A DNA stretch of 64,000 nt from Pithys albifrons albifrons (lineage: Eukaryota; Chordata; Aves; Passeriformes; Thamnophilidae): assembly GCF_047495875.1 (NCBI RefSeq), contig NC_092460.1, forward strand, positions 3,529,520-3,593,519. The letters run 5' to 3'. Shown piece after piece: positions 1-12,176 of this stretch. A program made the translations under genes and the position numbers. Numbering within the stretch: the stretch's first letter is position 1; each line of letters opens with the position of its first letter. The notes beneath the pieces are model-generated. The model was not told the origin of the DNA. It searched no databases and saw only the letters and a program-made list of their open reading frames with translations.

Positions 1-21
1 CCTGACAGCAAAGCTGTCAGG
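1..21. repeat. Perfect 9-bp inverted repeat (hairpin) at window edge
   Basis: CCTGACAGC at 1-9 is the exact reverse complement of GCTGTCAGG at 13-21, with an AAA loop. The stem may continue left of the window, which cannot be seen. No function is assigned. Confidence 0.6.
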
Positions 22-614
22 CTCTCACATCCACAGCACTGACCAGACATTTCTCATTAGGATTTTTTAACTGCTCATATGAAATCTTTCACCTCAATTG
101 TGGTGTTTGTTCCTTCCCCTGTTCCAGAAATGAGTTGTAGAGCAAGGGAGGATTGTGCAAGGACTGGTTTGGTGCAGCATCAGCTACCACAGCAGAAAAC
201 AACTGTCTTTGGACTGATTCAGTTGTAAGGAGCTATCACACATCATCCAATTCACTGGTCTTTGCTGGAACAATCTCCCTTCATGTTTCCCTTGCTCCTG
301 CTGAACACCTGAGCTTGGGAAGGTCCCTTTGCTCTGCTCCAGACCCCAGCAGGGATTCAGGCTGGCTGCATGCCTGGTCCAGCAGCAGCACCTTCTCAGG
401 GGGCAGAGGACACAGAGGGGGAGCTGTCTCACTAATTGTGGCAGAACAGGACAAGGAGTGTGGGACTGGGCCAGAAGAATCCTCCCCTGCTGCTGGGAGT
501 GGGATGGGCAAAGACACCTGGGGAGCATTGCCCCAGGAGATAAAGCCAGAGCAGAGGGGGAAAGCTTCCCAATCCTCAACCAACAGTTCAGGGAAAAGCT
601 GTGCTTTTTCTGGA
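22..614. other. Unique sequence, no gene recognised
   Basis: The left part is AT-rich. From about 290 to 590 it becomes GC-rich and stays open in several overlapping frames on both strands. The predicted proteins are low in complexity, match no family I know and show no splice context. I regard the openness as a base-composition effect. Confidence 0.5.
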
Positions 615-890
615 ATTACAGAATGGTTTGGGTTGGAAGGGACCTTAAAGATGATCCTGTTCCACCCCCTGCCATGGGCAGGGACACCTCCCACCAGTCC
701 AGGTTGCTCCAAGCCCTGTCCAACCTGGCCTTGGACAGTCCCAGGGCTGGGGCAGCCACAGCTTTTCTGGGCACCTGTGCCAGGGCCTGCCCACCCTCCC
801 AGGGAGGAATTTCTTCCTGTTATCCCATCCAAACCCATTCGTTTTTCAGATTAAAACCTTACCAGTTGTCCTGTCACTCCAGGCCCCTTT
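615..890 (-). mobile_element. CR1 LINE 3' fragment
   Basis: Read on the minus strand this is the 3' end of a CR1 retrotransposon, heavily 5'-truncated. The left edge carries the tail motif (ACAGAATGGTTTGGGTTGG on the plus strand). It continues through the block CCATGGGCAGGGACACCTCC and the stretch that encodes the end of ORF2, to a decayed part near 880. It belongs to the same subfamily as the pieces at 26045, 47215 and 63565, recognised by a shared 'GGCACAGGTGCCCAGAGAAG'-type segment in sense orientation. It is too short and mutated to encode anything. Confidence 0.85.
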
Positions 891-3379
891 TAATAATTTA
901 CTCCAAGCAACATCAGCCATTTGGCAGGAGAGTGCCCAGGGAGAGCTGGTGTTTTATGGACTGCACATTTACAATGGCCAGTGACAAAGCATTTATTCTT
1001 TACAGAAATGGATGTGGAAACTGAAAACAAATCTTACAGAGGTTTCCCCTTCCACCCCCAAAAGGGATTTCTCTAAAGCTGGGTGGGGTTATGAACTTTA
1101 ATTAAGATTTAGAAGCCAATTAATTCCTGCTTGAAGTTACTTTCTCTCTGTCATATTAAATTTGTAAATGCAACCTTTATCTCAGGATTAGAAAAGAGAT
1201 ATAATAAAATTCACAGCGCACAATATAACTGTTGGTACAACCACCCTTTCCTGGAAAAACATGGAACTGATGGTTTAAGGCATAAAATACTCCAGGAGTA
1301 TTGTCTGACCAGCAGAGGGAGTTCAGATTGTTCCACAAATATGCTGCTACTACCGAGAGTGATTTGGGAAAGCTAATTAAATCAGAAAGCTAATTAAAAA
1401 ATAAGTAGTTAAAAAAAAAACCTAATCAAAGAGTAAAGATTTCCCCCCTCCTTTTATCAGGAAATTATATTTCAGAAGAAAAAAGGAACGAGAGAATCAG
1501 ATAATGAAATTACACTTTCAGTTCTGAGGCTGCGATTAGGACGTTCCCCACCTATTTATGGGACTGTTTCTTTGTGTATCAAACATGTATTTCAGATAAA
1601 TTTGTGGTGAGTTCACGTTGTGCTTCGATCCTATCTGCTGCTTATCATTCCAGGCCTGGATGCGCTGCCACAAACACAGAGAACTTACATTTTCCTCTTC
1701 TGAGCTCCTGCATTTCTCCTTGGGGGTTGGTCGCTGGCAGCCTTTAATGTGCTTTATTTAGGAGAGAGTCCCCGAGGACTCGGAGCTCACTCTGAACACA
1801 GAGTTCATGTTTCACACACTGGGGGGAGGAAGGAGGGGACCTGAAAAAGCAGATAACTCCTCCCCAGAACTCCTCACACTGTTCATTCCCAAGTTTTTTA
1901 AACAATAGCAAGCCAATTTTCTCTCTGTGGTTGCCACATCCCTAAGGGAGAGCAGACAAAATATAGGAACAGTTAGAAAATGATGCCTTAAAGAGTAACT
2001 CACCCAGATGATCCAAACTAAAACCCAATTACAAACTTTCCACCACAGTACATGGCCATGTATTATGTATGTGTCATGTGTTTAAGAGAAAAGCTATTTC
2101 AGGAATGGTTTAAAAAGTTTGGGAAATAGCACCAGGATGAACAACTCAATACACACAATTTAATAGGATGTATTAATAAAAGGTAATACCTTTATACAGA
2201 GAAATATCAAGCCTTCTGAAAAATTGTATTAAAGAAGGTAGAATTAAGATATGGGAATTTCCTGGAATGTCTCAAGGGGAGAAGTTTACTTTTTATTTAA
2301 TATCTACTCTTTTTCTTTTTAATTTCATGTCCTTTTTTGGAGCTCCCTCTCCAAGTGTTAACAATCTACAGGATACCAAATAAATATTCATTAACTCCTA
2401 AATCACTGAGAAGAAGAATCATTTAATCTTCCACTACTTTTTGCAGTTTGCTATTCAGTGTTAAGGTGGAAAATAAAGAAGTAACTCCTTTGTTACACTG
2501 AGAAGAGAAGGTGCATTTTTGCAGCCACAAAAGAGAGCACAGAAGGAGAACTATGATTAAAGATGGAACTTAAGATGTTATCTATTCCCCCAGCAACTAA
2601 TCCTAAGCAAAGAAAATTAACAATATTCCCTCTCATTAAGCAGATTCACGGCACTTCTTTCAGTACAGGTCCACATGGCAGTTACTTTTAAATCCAATGA
2701 TTATATTTTGCAATTATCTATTTCCACGATCACTTTGATTTAGATCACAGAAAAAATTATGCCCATTCATTTATTTGATTTTACCTATTTCCTGGCATGG
2801 ACCTGCAGGAATGTTTTCCTTTATCATTCCATTTTTAGACCTGGGAGTTTCCTGTTTGGTTTCAGAGTGCAAACATTTAACAGACCATCTCTGAGATCTG
2901 CTCAACTCTCAGCTCTGCAAATATTGACCCTGACTGGATATTCTCAGTCGAAATGGTGGTGGAGAACTCTGAAATCCTCACCAAGCCATTTTCAAGCCAA
3001 TGTTTCTGTGTCCTGATTTTAACCTGGTCAAGGCAAAAGGTTTGGGAGAATAAAACTATAACACAATTCCTAACTTGCTCTTGTCCCTACAGCACTGGTA
3101 AGAGAGTCACCACAGTGCAGAATAACCCACAGTCTCAGCAACTCCCTCTCACAGACTGACCCAGAATGTTCCTTTCTGGCTTTGATTTCTCCCTCCCAGG
3201 CACTCAAGTCATGAAATGTGAGACCTGGAAAATAACTCACCATCACAACACTGTCAGTGCCCCGAGTTGGGGGCTGTAAAATTTCAAATTTTCTCTTTGA
3301 CAGGGAAAGAAGGAAACAATGTAAGACTTGAAAAATAACATGTTAGAGCTGCTGAAGCTTTCCAGAAATGTGAAATGAC
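891..3379. other. Unique AT-rich DNA, no gene recognised
   Basis: This is mostly AT-rich unique DNA with short poly(A) and poly(T) runs. It has a 14-bp perfect palindrome at 2049-2062. The stretch 1520-1700 is non-repetitive and less AT-rich and might be conserved, but nothing decides it. Open frames here are short and look random. Confidence 0.5.
2049..2062. repeat. 14-bp perfect palindrome
   Basis: TACATGGCCATGTA equals its own reverse complement. It contains an internal CATGGCCATG core. Palindromes of this size are expected occasionally by chance in 64 kb. Confidence 0.6.
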
Positions 3380-3807
3380 ACTGAGGGGCTGGAGCGTGTC
3401 CGGGGAAGGGAACGGAGCTGGGGAAGGGGCTGGAGGAGCAGGAGGGGCTGAGGGAGCTGGGGTGGCTCAACTGGAGAAAAGGAGGCTCAGGGGAAACCTT
3501 CTGGCTCTGCTACTCCCTGATGGGTCCAGGGGAAGGTTGGACTCGGCTCCAGGGAACAGGGACAGGAGCAGAGGGAACAACCTCAGGCTGTGCCAGGGCA
3601 GGTTGGACATTAGGAAGAATTTCTCCATGGAAAGGGTGTTCAGGCACTGGAAGGAGCTGCCCAGGGAGGTTTGGAGTGCCCAGCCCTGGAGGTGCCCAAG
3701 GCAGGACTGGCCATGGCACTCAGAGCTCTGGGCTGGGGGACAAGGTGGGCATCGGGCACAGGGTGGGCTCAGTCTTGGAGGGCTTTTCCAACCTCAGTGA
3801 TCCTGTG
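3380..3807 (+). mobile_element. CR1 LINE 3' fragment
   Basis: This is a plus-strand, 5'-truncated CR1. It starts in the ORF2 C-terminal coding part (CTGAGGGGCTGGAGCGTGTC), passes through the segment around GCCAGGGCAGGTTGGACATT, and ends in the 3' UTR at CTTTTCCAACCTCAGTGATCC. The terminal octamer is degenerate (about TCCTGTG). Frames are broken relative to CR1 ORF2. It diverges clearly from the young copies at 23-36 kb, so it belongs to an older subfamily. Confidence 0.85.
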
Positions 3808-5605
3808 CCAGCAGAGATGGCTCAGTCAGTGTGGGAACTGTCACTGCCTTGAAGGCCACTCCAAATTCAGAGCAGACATCATCACAACATTTCCCATCTC
3901 CAGTTACCTACACATCCTCTAATGATCTTTCCCTGTCTGTATCAAACATCACATTTACTCAAAATATAAGTTCCTTTAGACCCAAAGTCTGTGTTCTTAG
4001 TAGGAAATGTTTAAAAACAGGTCTTGTGAGGAATGCCTAACTAATTATTAGCTCTAAAAGCCGTACTTATAGCTTTCTAATAGTAGCCTTTCTTTCAGAT
4101 CTTAGTCAAAACATGTTTTGCTACACCATCAAAACACATTAGGAGAGGATTTGCATTGGAATAGGTCAAAGTCGTGCGTCGTTGTTTGAAACCCGAATCG
4201 TGCCTGTGACAATGGGATGGGAACGCTCTGCCACTCCACTGCCTGACACAGGTGTCAACACCATTAAAAAAAATAAAAATCAATGGGAGCAATGACTCAT
4301 TTCTGAATTGCCAGTTTGGTTCAGAAATCACTGAGTGCTTCTCCTACAACAAGCCACTCTGAACTATTAGTAAAAATGTTTCTGACAGGTTTGCGAGGCT
4401 CCAAGAAAGCTGAGAGCACATGGTGCTGCTGCTGTGTGAAGAGCTCACCATTTTTCACCTGCCCCTGGTATTCAGGGCTATTTGAAGGATGTCTTCTTCC
4501 ATCACTAACATATTTTGAAGTCATTCAAGCCAACCCCCCAGAGCAGAAGGGAGGCTGGATTTGCACTGCTCCAAACCCCCAGCATTTGTGTCAGACTCAT
4601 CCCAGAGGTCACCCCAAAGCCTCAAGTATTGCTCATCTCTTCAGGCCACTGACACAGGTGTATGTGCAGAAGAACTTTGGGAATGAATAAAGAGCAGCTT
4701 TAATCATAGATGGGGAACATGTCAAGGTGCTGCTTTTTATGACGTTTTAATGAGATGGAGTTTAAAGTAGATGTGAATATATTTGTGCCAGGAGCATTTG
4801 AGTAAACTGTAGCTAATTACAGATTACAATAGACAGATAAATGGGAATGAGAGGCTGTGCTGAAAGCTGCCTTGGCAGGTTTTCCCTTTTCCATTGAAAG
4901 CTTGATCACTTCTCTGCCACAGAACAACCAAAACACAAATCAGGAAGATGTGAAGAATATGCAGAGCCCACACTTTGGTTGGCTGGCATCCACTGGACCT
5001 TCCCACATGGCAAAAAGAGCTGCAGAGAGATGTTTTGATGATTGTGTGACAGTACAGAACACTGAGGAGCACAGGGAAGAAAACTGCCCTGCTGTAACTG
5101 CAGTTGGCCTCAGTGTTGGTGCTTCTATTTGTGCCCCTAGAAAGGAACAACCTTCTTGGCTTCAGGGAAAAGTTTTCTTCAACTACACTGGCAGAAAGAT
5201 CTAACCAAGTATTTAAGTTGTAAAACATCAAAATAATTTTCCTTCTAGGAAATTTAGTAATATATCATTTCAGTTAATATATTTAGGAATTAATGAAATG
5301 AGCTTTCCAAATGATAATACTGCCATAAGATTTGATCTGGGATGAGAAAAGGAATACAAGTCTCTTCCATAAGCTTGGCTTTGTATCCATGGGCAGGATA
5401 ATCTGTCCTAGGAGAGCTCCTGCCATAGGAATGATGACCTGCTGCTGGACCTGAGGAGAGCCAGACAAGACTTGGAACAAGCTGGTTCTTCACTCTGCAT
5501 GTGCTGGAAGGTGTGGTTCTTTTTCCATCCCCAAGAGGAGAAGTGCACAGTGGGTACAACTAAAGGTTTTATGACTCTTTTCAATCAAGAACTGCCCCAA
5601 AGTCA
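3808..5605. other. Unique DNA with a CpG-retaining patch
   Basis: No gene or repeat is recognised. One patch, about 4173-4226, holds six CpG dinucleotides in roughly 55 bases, whereas the surrounding DNA is almost CpG-free. The rest is ordinary AT-rich sequence with short random open frames on both strands. Confidence 0.45.
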
Positions 5606-5905
5606 TCACACAGAATCATTCAGGTTGGAAAAGCCTTCCCAGACATCAAGTCCAACTTGTGACCCATCCCCACCTTGTCCCCCAGCCCAGAGCACTGAGT
5701 GCAACAGCCAGTCCTCCCTTGGACACCTCCAGGGATGGGGGTTCCACCACCAATGCCAGACAATCCTGTCCAGGAAGAAATTCTTCTTGATGTCCAAACT
5801 GACTCTACCCTGGCACAACTTGAGGCCATTTCCCCTTATCCTGTTGCTTGTGGCCTGGGAGAAGACACCAAAGCCCACCTTGCTACCACTTCCTGCACTC
5901 CTCCA
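5606..5905 (-). mobile_element. CR1 LINE 3' fragment
   Basis: The minus-strand CR1 tail begins at CACAGAATCATTCAGGTTGG. It continues through the ORF2 end, where AAGAAATTCTTCTTGATGTCC is the antisense of the conserved 'aggaagaattt' block, and fades near 5905 in the part preceding the ORF2 stop. The sequence is decayed, with no intact frame and no full octamer array. Confidence 0.85.
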
Positions 5906-8900
5906 GTGAGAGCCCCTGGGTTATTCCTCAGGGCCCTCCATGAACATCAGCCAGAACACAATATTTCTACCTTCTCTTCCCTGCACAGCCTGCACATAAT
6001 CCCAGCCCCTCAGTACAGTTACAAGTGCTCTGTCTGAAGTTTTCATTCACCAAGATGAAAACCCCCCAAATCAACTGATGAATTGCCTGTTTCCCAAATA
6101 CAAAGACTGCTGAAATGTCTTATCTTGCAACACGAATGGAAACATCTGGTCATCAGATGTTCATATGTAAATTTTTGCTGATAAATACATGCTGAGTGAA
6201 TGGTTGTTACCAGCTTTTATTCTGGGGCATTGTTGGACACTTCTTCTGTTAACAGGTGGTAGAGAAACATTCTGTCAGGAAAAATGCATTTCCAGCTAAA
6301 TAAACCTGCATGTTCATGGGGTGAATTTTCTAGGTACAGCTTCACCCAAGAAACAAGGGAAGAAAAAAGAAAGAATTTCCTCATTTTCCTCATAGTGAAT
6401 CAATTCAGCTTCTTTTAACACTGCTATTACATTTGAAGGTTTCATGTGTTAAACCAAAACAATAAACACAAGACTATATATTTTTTTTAAATCCAGTACA
6501 AAATTTTCTTTTTCCAATTTCTGATATTCTTAAGAAAAGGAATAAAGCTGATTATGGAGAAAAAAAGGAGGCCAAAATTGCTCACTGAACCATTGAGGGC
6601 AGGATAATATTCAAGCACCCTTTGGAAACAGAGCATCACATCAATAAATAGATTGTTCCTGCTGCCCACAGAAGGGACCATTTGGCTAAAACCACAGCCA
6701 CACAGCCATCAAGATCCTTAATTACTATTTCCAGAAGTTTATTATGGTTGACTGGCTTTGGCAAAAAAAAGTTTTCAATCAAGCACAGAAGGACTGTGAA
6801 GAAAATCACCCAGGGAGAGCCCTCCATGCCAAGTTCCAACCCAGAGCAGATTTTTATAGCTAAGTAGATCTCACTTAGAAATAAAACTATTAAGGACAGA
6901 ATTTTTATTGGAAACACTGACAAGCTCATCAGCTACCACTGAGCTGGTGGTCACAGCTGTTAGAAGGTGATGACGATGTGGGGAGAGGATGTTGTTCAAA
7001 CCCAGAGTGTGATGGATGGTGTCTCTCTAATGCAGCATCTCCTCGTGGTGCCAGTGCTGGGCATATCCACAGCTGCTGGGAAATGCATTTATAGTGGGTT
7101 TGCTTGCTATAAGATACATTTTCAACTAATCAAAGGTAATAAAATAATAATAGTGCTATTCCACTATAGACTGTGACAGCTGCAGCTACTGCTCATCTAT
7201 TAAACACTGTGTGTGAGAGCTTCAGACCCCAACTACTTTAACATCCACTGGGCAGCAGCTCCCTCCTCTTCTCCACACTCTTCTGCTGAACATCAACTCC
7301 TTCCCATTCCCCAACTTTCAGGATGCCACTCTACAATTAAACAACATCAAGTATTGGTCCTCCTTCACACTGACCATTTTTCTAACTCTGGAGAAACTAC
7401 AGGATCCAGAAAAAGGGCTGGAATTTCAGAGCAGTTTAAATTCAAGTATCTTTACACCCAACCAACATATTTCTTATATCCTAAGTAGCAATATCTTCAG
7501 AAAAAATAAATACACTTGGCAGATTGGGAACTGAACCAACTACCAATATCCTGTCATGCAGTTTCCTTGTTATTAGGAAAAGTACAAAGGAAAAAATTAC
7601 ACTTCCTCACTTGCAACACCTGGAATACAGAGGGAGCCTGGGGAAAGTGGAGGGGCCAGGGACTGCCAGGCTGGCTTGGGCCATGTTCCTCTTCCCTGGC
7701 AGCTAACAAAAAGTAATCTCATTAAATAAATGCTGCAAACATCCTCAATCCACTGGTCAATAACCTCTTAAAGTTACCTAAAATTTTATTTGTAGACACT
7801 ACAAAACTGCTCAAAGACTAATATGATCTAAAGGTCACTTTGTAGCCTGGCCTGAGATAAACCTGAAGCTCAGGACGTTCTGGTGTAGAGTTAGTAAAGA
7901 GGAAACTGTTCAACTAAATATTTTGTGTAAATAGAAATATTTTCTAGGCCAGACATGTGTCATTAACCTTGGCCAGCTGAGAAAGCAGCCAGAGATGCAG
8001 TTCATTCCCACCCAGCAGATTCTGAGATCACTCTGCAGAAAAAGTATATGCAAGACTTCAGCTAAGTGTCCCTTCTGGGTAGGATGGAAATCCAGCTTAA
8101 ATTTAGCTAGAAAATATCCATGTTATTATCTATCCTCATTAAGGTTTGTTTGAAAAGTTCTTCCTCAACCATTTCTAAAGCAGTTTTTTGACATTAATAT
8201 GCACATATTTCCTTTCATCCATTTAAAAATGTGACAAACAAGCTGCGCTTCTCACTGATGAAGAACTGAACACTGGGATGAAACATCAATTATTTGAAAT
8301 TCATAAATCACTCTCAGCAGAACTCCTTCTCCCCTTGCAGCCCCCCACCCTCACCTCTGCTGTCACTCAGAAAGCACAACCAGCCAGCAGTGTCCAAAGT
8401 GGCACTTGGTGCTCATTCATTTATTGGTCCAGAGGAGTTCTGAGAGATAATTTCTTCCCAAAATAGCTTCTCCCAGAATCTACCAGAGTGTTAAACCTGC
8501 AGATCAGTGTTCCCAGGTAATATGTTTAAATCTCTTATTTAATAATTGACTATTGGAACATTAATGTGTTCTCCAAGTACATAATAATTTTGCTTCCTAA
8601 TTCTATTGCATTTGTTTAGAAGAGTAATGCTCTTCATATCTGTGTTCAGATATAACAGGGAACAGAAACAAGGCAAGGAATTGTGCATTTCTTCATCACC
8701 AAAATGGCAACATCAGTGGTACCATCAGCATTTATTTCACAAAGAGTAGAATATTCATTTTGAGTCTCTACCCCTCAGTCCACATGTATCTAATATGGTC
8801 TGTACACATGACCAAGAACTGCCAGAATTACTCCAAATTCCCAATCCAGATCCTCTGCCCAGGCACAAGGGCTCCCATACACCTTTTTCTCCTTCCCTTC

Positions 8901-9040
8901 ACACACCTTTAGCTTTGTGGTTGAATTTTCCATGGCATAAATCCTGACAATAACACACACATGGCAGCAAAGCCATTTTCTAATCCTACATCCAGACAAA
9001 TCTGATCAAAATGTGAATGTTCCTGGAATTTATCACAAGA
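5906..9040. other. Unique AT-rich DNA, no gene recognised
   Basis: About 3.1 kb without a repeat or exon I can identify. Base composition is AT-rich with scattered poly(A) and poly(T). Reading frames are short and interrupted. Confidence 0.5.
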
Positions 9041-9318
9041 TCATAGAATGCTTTGGGTTGGAAGGGGTCTTAAAACTTAACCAGTGTCACCCCCTGCCAT
9101 GGGCAGGGACACCTCCCACACTCCCAGGTTGCTCCAAGCCCCATCCAACTTGGCCTTCAAGACTTCCAGGCATGGGGGGTTCACAAGATCTCTGGGCAAC
9201 CTGATCCAGTGTCCCACCACCTTTGTAGTAAAGAATTTCTTCCCAATAGCCAATCTAAGTCTGCTCTCCTTCAGTTTAAGGCCATTCCTCCATCACTAAA
9301 GTCCTTGTGGAAAGTCAG
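9041..9318 (-). mobile_element. CR1 LINE 3' fragment
   Basis: The minus-strand CR1 tail starts at TCATAGAATGCTTTGGGTTGG and runs through the CCATGGGCAGGGACACCTCC block and the antisense ORF2 end. It fades after the part resembling 'cctatcactacaagtccttgt'. It is strongly mutated and resembles the subfamily at 615-890, but carries a different internal segment (GGGGTTCACAAGATCTCTGG). Confidence 0.85.
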
Positions 9319-10473
9319 TGCTTCAGTTCAGTCCATATGAAATGAGTTCATCTTCTGCTGACCTTCTACTCAGAAAAGGCTTTACATTTGCTTGCAGAGA
9401 ACACAATTAAAGCCAAGTAATGTTCTCAGTTCATTATTGAAATGCCTACTGGCAGCACATGTTGCTCTGCAGGGATCTTGTGTCCACCACCTCTGACACA
9501 GCACTAATCCTTTCACCCCCAGACAAAGCCACAACTTGGCTGGGAGGGAAAACATGGGCAGAAGACAAATTTCATATAAACCAGACCTAAAATGGAACAG
9601 CTGCAGCTGATCCAGACAAAATCCTTTGGAGTGTTTTCTATGTGCACTCTGCAGCATTTAACTGCTTTCAACAGGTCCTTTGATGGAAAGGCTTTCAGAC
9701 CCATTTCTAAAGCAGGGCTGGAATCATGGCAGCAATCAAAGCTGAGCTTCAACTAAGCTGTCACTCGCAGACTGAATAACAAAATATGACACTTTTGGCC
9801 TCTTGGTGTATATTTCCTATCCCAGCATCTTCCTCAATCCACTCAGCATTCCAAGACAGGGAGGAATTAACTTATTTCACATTAACTCCAGCAGACTGGC
9901 TCAATCTGTGCTGCTTTAGGAAGTCTGTCTCTAAATGGTGCATTTATTTCCACAGGTCCTTTCAGAGCAGGTTTTCTGATGCATTGCCCTTCTCTCACAA
10001 CAAATAACTTCAATTTTCCACTTATTAAAACCTCCATGTCTGGAGGCATCACACAGGCTGTGATACCAGCAAGAACCTATATAATGATTGTTACTATAAA
10101 GAAACCAAATGAACATATCACATCATCCTAATAATAGAAAAAACCCAAATTCCAGTGACTATAGAGAAACAAACCCTATGTCATTTAGTGTAAATTAAAG
10201 TTTAACTATTATTCAGGCTGCAGCAAAACTAGAATAAATATTCAACAAGATAAATAGAAACATATTCCCACAGATTTTTTACCTCATTTTCTGAAGTTTC
10301 TCAAACTTACAGAATAAAAAAACCAAAAACATACCAGCACCCACATCATCATAAGTACAACTGAGTCAAGATTTTTCTTGCCTCTCCTCTGGCAAACCCA
10401 TTCACTGTCCCCCAGTGGTTCTCACACTGCTGCTTCAGCAGGAGTTTAACCCCAATGGGGGCACCAAACTTAA
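9319..10473. other. Unique DNA, no gene recognised
   Basis: Unique sequence up to the left target duplication of the solo LTR. Nothing coding or structured was recognised. Confidence 0.45.
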
Positions 10474-10478
10474 CCTTC

Positions 10479-11195
10479 TGTGCTGGTTTAAAGGTAAAGC
10501 CGCAGGAGAAACGAACCCAACACAAAAGAGATTATAAGTCAGAGTTACAATTTAACAACAATATTACAATAAATGCAATGGCACAAAGAGAAAAGGGTTT
10601 AACCCCCAAACCCAGCAGTGTAACCCACCCCCTGGGGCACAAACACAGGGGGGTTTGGTGGCCCCTGTGCTGAGCCCCACGTGGTTCCTTCGAGTCCAAA
10701 GAAAAAGGAAGGGACAAACCTGTTGGTGCAGATGATGGCACAGTCTGGGCCAGAGTGGTGGCTCCTCCTGGCCAGGGTCTGCTCCTCCTCTGAATCCAAG
10801 GAGTGGTTCTCAGTCCCCAAACCCCAAGATTCTCTCCCCTCAGGCCCAGGTGGGAGCCCCCAGTGCCTCCCTCAGGGCAGGGAGTTCCACACTGGGGAAT
10901 CTGACTCTGGGAGTCAGGGAGGATTTTGGAATCCTTGCTGGCCCATGAGCTGAGCTGAGCCCTCAGGTGGGTGTGGAGGTGCCAACGACTTCCTGGAGGG
11001 GAGTTATCACAGCTCTCATCTCACAGGTGTCTTTCACACCCAGCTCACACCCTGAGGGGTCAGGTGTGCCCTGGGCAGCTACTGCAAATGGTCCACTGGT
11101 AACAGTTCCTGGGAAATGGCATAGGGGGTTTAGGATCCACAGCTTTGGTCACACCCACACAGAGATAAACTGGTTCCAGCTGCTGAACTGGGACA
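10479..11195. mobile_element. Solo LTR of an endogenous retrovirus, 5-bp TSD
   Basis: A 717-bp block starts TGTGCTGGTTT and ends CTGAACTGGGACA, giving the canonical TG...CA termini with an imperfect inverted match (TGTGCTGGTTT against TGTCCCAGTTC, 7 of 11). It is flanked by identical pentamers CCTTC at 10474-10478 and 11196-11200, the target-site duplication. No gag, pol or env follows, so this is a solo LTR left by recombination between two LTRs. A 5-bp duplication is usual for class III (ERVL-like) elements; that assignment is inference. I could not decide the transcription direction: no convincing TATA and poly(A)-signal pair is visible on either strand. Confidence 0.85.
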
Positions 11196-11200
11196 CCTTC

Positions 11201-11584
11201 TGGGACAGGAGAGACATGAAATCGGACAATACAGGTCAAAACAACCTTTGTAAAACACACAGACCCCTTTGTGTGTGTGCTCTGGAAAACACTCGCTACT
11301 TCTACTGCTACAGGAGCTGCTGTTACACAGCCAAGAGTCCCTCAGGAGATCTTTATCTGCTTGCCCTCAGGGCCCTTGGGGCACTAAGAGGATTGAACTG
11401 ACCTGGGCAGACTCTCCTGGGTCCTCCCCAGTCCCATTGCAGCTCAGGGGGGAGTTGCCAGCCTTGGCCTGAGCTGCACCACAGGATCCCCCACCTGTGC
11501 CTGCCCATGCTGTCCATGCAGCCCCCAGTCCAGGGGTCTGATATCCCAGTGTGACCTTCCCTTTGTCCCTGTGGACCTGCCTGG
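11201..11584. other. Spacer between two LTRs, unassigned
   Basis: This is moderately GC-rich sequence with no family I recognise. Lying between two LTRs, it could be remnant retroviral DNA or simply host DNA that took two insertions. The open frames here show no retroviral motif. Confidence 0.35.
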
Positions 11585-11672
11585 TGACCATGTTATGACC
11601 TGATTGGTGGGAGATGCCTCTGCCCTACTGAAGGTGCCAACAATACCATGTGCTGAAATCAACAGCATGGGT

Positions 11673-11678
11673 TTTATT
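11673..11678 (-). promoter_or_regulatory. Poly(A) signal of minus-strand LTR
   Basis: AATAAA on the minus strand, about 80 bases before the LTR end at 11591, which fits the R/U5 region of an LTR. Confidence 0.4.
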
Positions 11679-11691
11679 TGACAGTAAATGT

Positions 11692-11760
11692 GGGGGAGAA
11701 AGAGAGAGAAAGAAATAGAAAGGAGGGGGAGGGAGAAAGAGAGTGAGAGAGAGAAGCAGA
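11692..11760. repeat. Purine-rich (GA) tract inside LTR
   Basis: About 70 bases almost purely G and A on the plus strand, with only a few interruptions (two T and one C). It lies between the TATA box and poly(A) signal of the minus-strand LTR. Confidence 0.7.
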
Positions 11761-11857
11761 GTATGGCCACCACCTGTGATCCAGCAGCTGGTCCTTCTTT
11801 CACTCTGGGATTCTTGGTGGGGGGTGGTCCTAGAGTTGTTCCTCTGAGGTTGCCATC

Positions 11858-11863
11858 TTTATA
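11858..11863 (-). promoter_or_regulatory. TATA box of minus-strand LTR
   Basis: The minus strand reads TATAAAGATGGCA. It sits about 307 bases from the U3 edge of the LTR and upstream of the AATAAA signal, as expected for an LTR promoter. Present activity is unknown. Confidence 0.4.
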
Positions 11864-12176
11864 CAGTCCAAATTCCACATATCCATGACATGATTGCAGA
11901 TGTTCCCCTAGTTTGTGGTGATGTGTATCAGCAGTTTCTTCCTTTCCCACAGTTGGACACAGTGGGAAGTTTTGTCTGGATGTGCTCCCCAGACCTTACC
12001 TCCACCGAGCTTGGAATTAACACCTTCCTGTCCAAATTCCTCCCCTCTGTGCTCATCTCAAGTTCCTGTTGAGGTGGCTGATCTTTTGGCAAGTTCCTTC
12101 TGTGGCCTTGACAGTACTTTGAGACACACAACAATATTCCTCAGGTCCTTACAATCACTTATCCTTATCATGACTA

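Larger units (their letters stand above)
11591..12170 (-). mobile_element. Probable solo LTR, minus orientation
   Basis: A 580-bp block starts TGTTATGACC and ends CCTTATCA on the plus strand. The flanking hexamers TGACCA (11585-11590) and TGACTA (12171-12176) differ at one base and could be a decayed 6-bp target duplication. On the minus strand there is a TATAAA at 11863-11858 and an AATAAA about 185 bases downstream at 11678-11673. That is the expected U3-R-U5 order, giving U3 about 11864-12170. A purine-rich tract lies in between. A 6-bp duplication would suit a class II (ERVK-like) element. The boundaries are my best reading, not proven. Confidence 0.55.
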
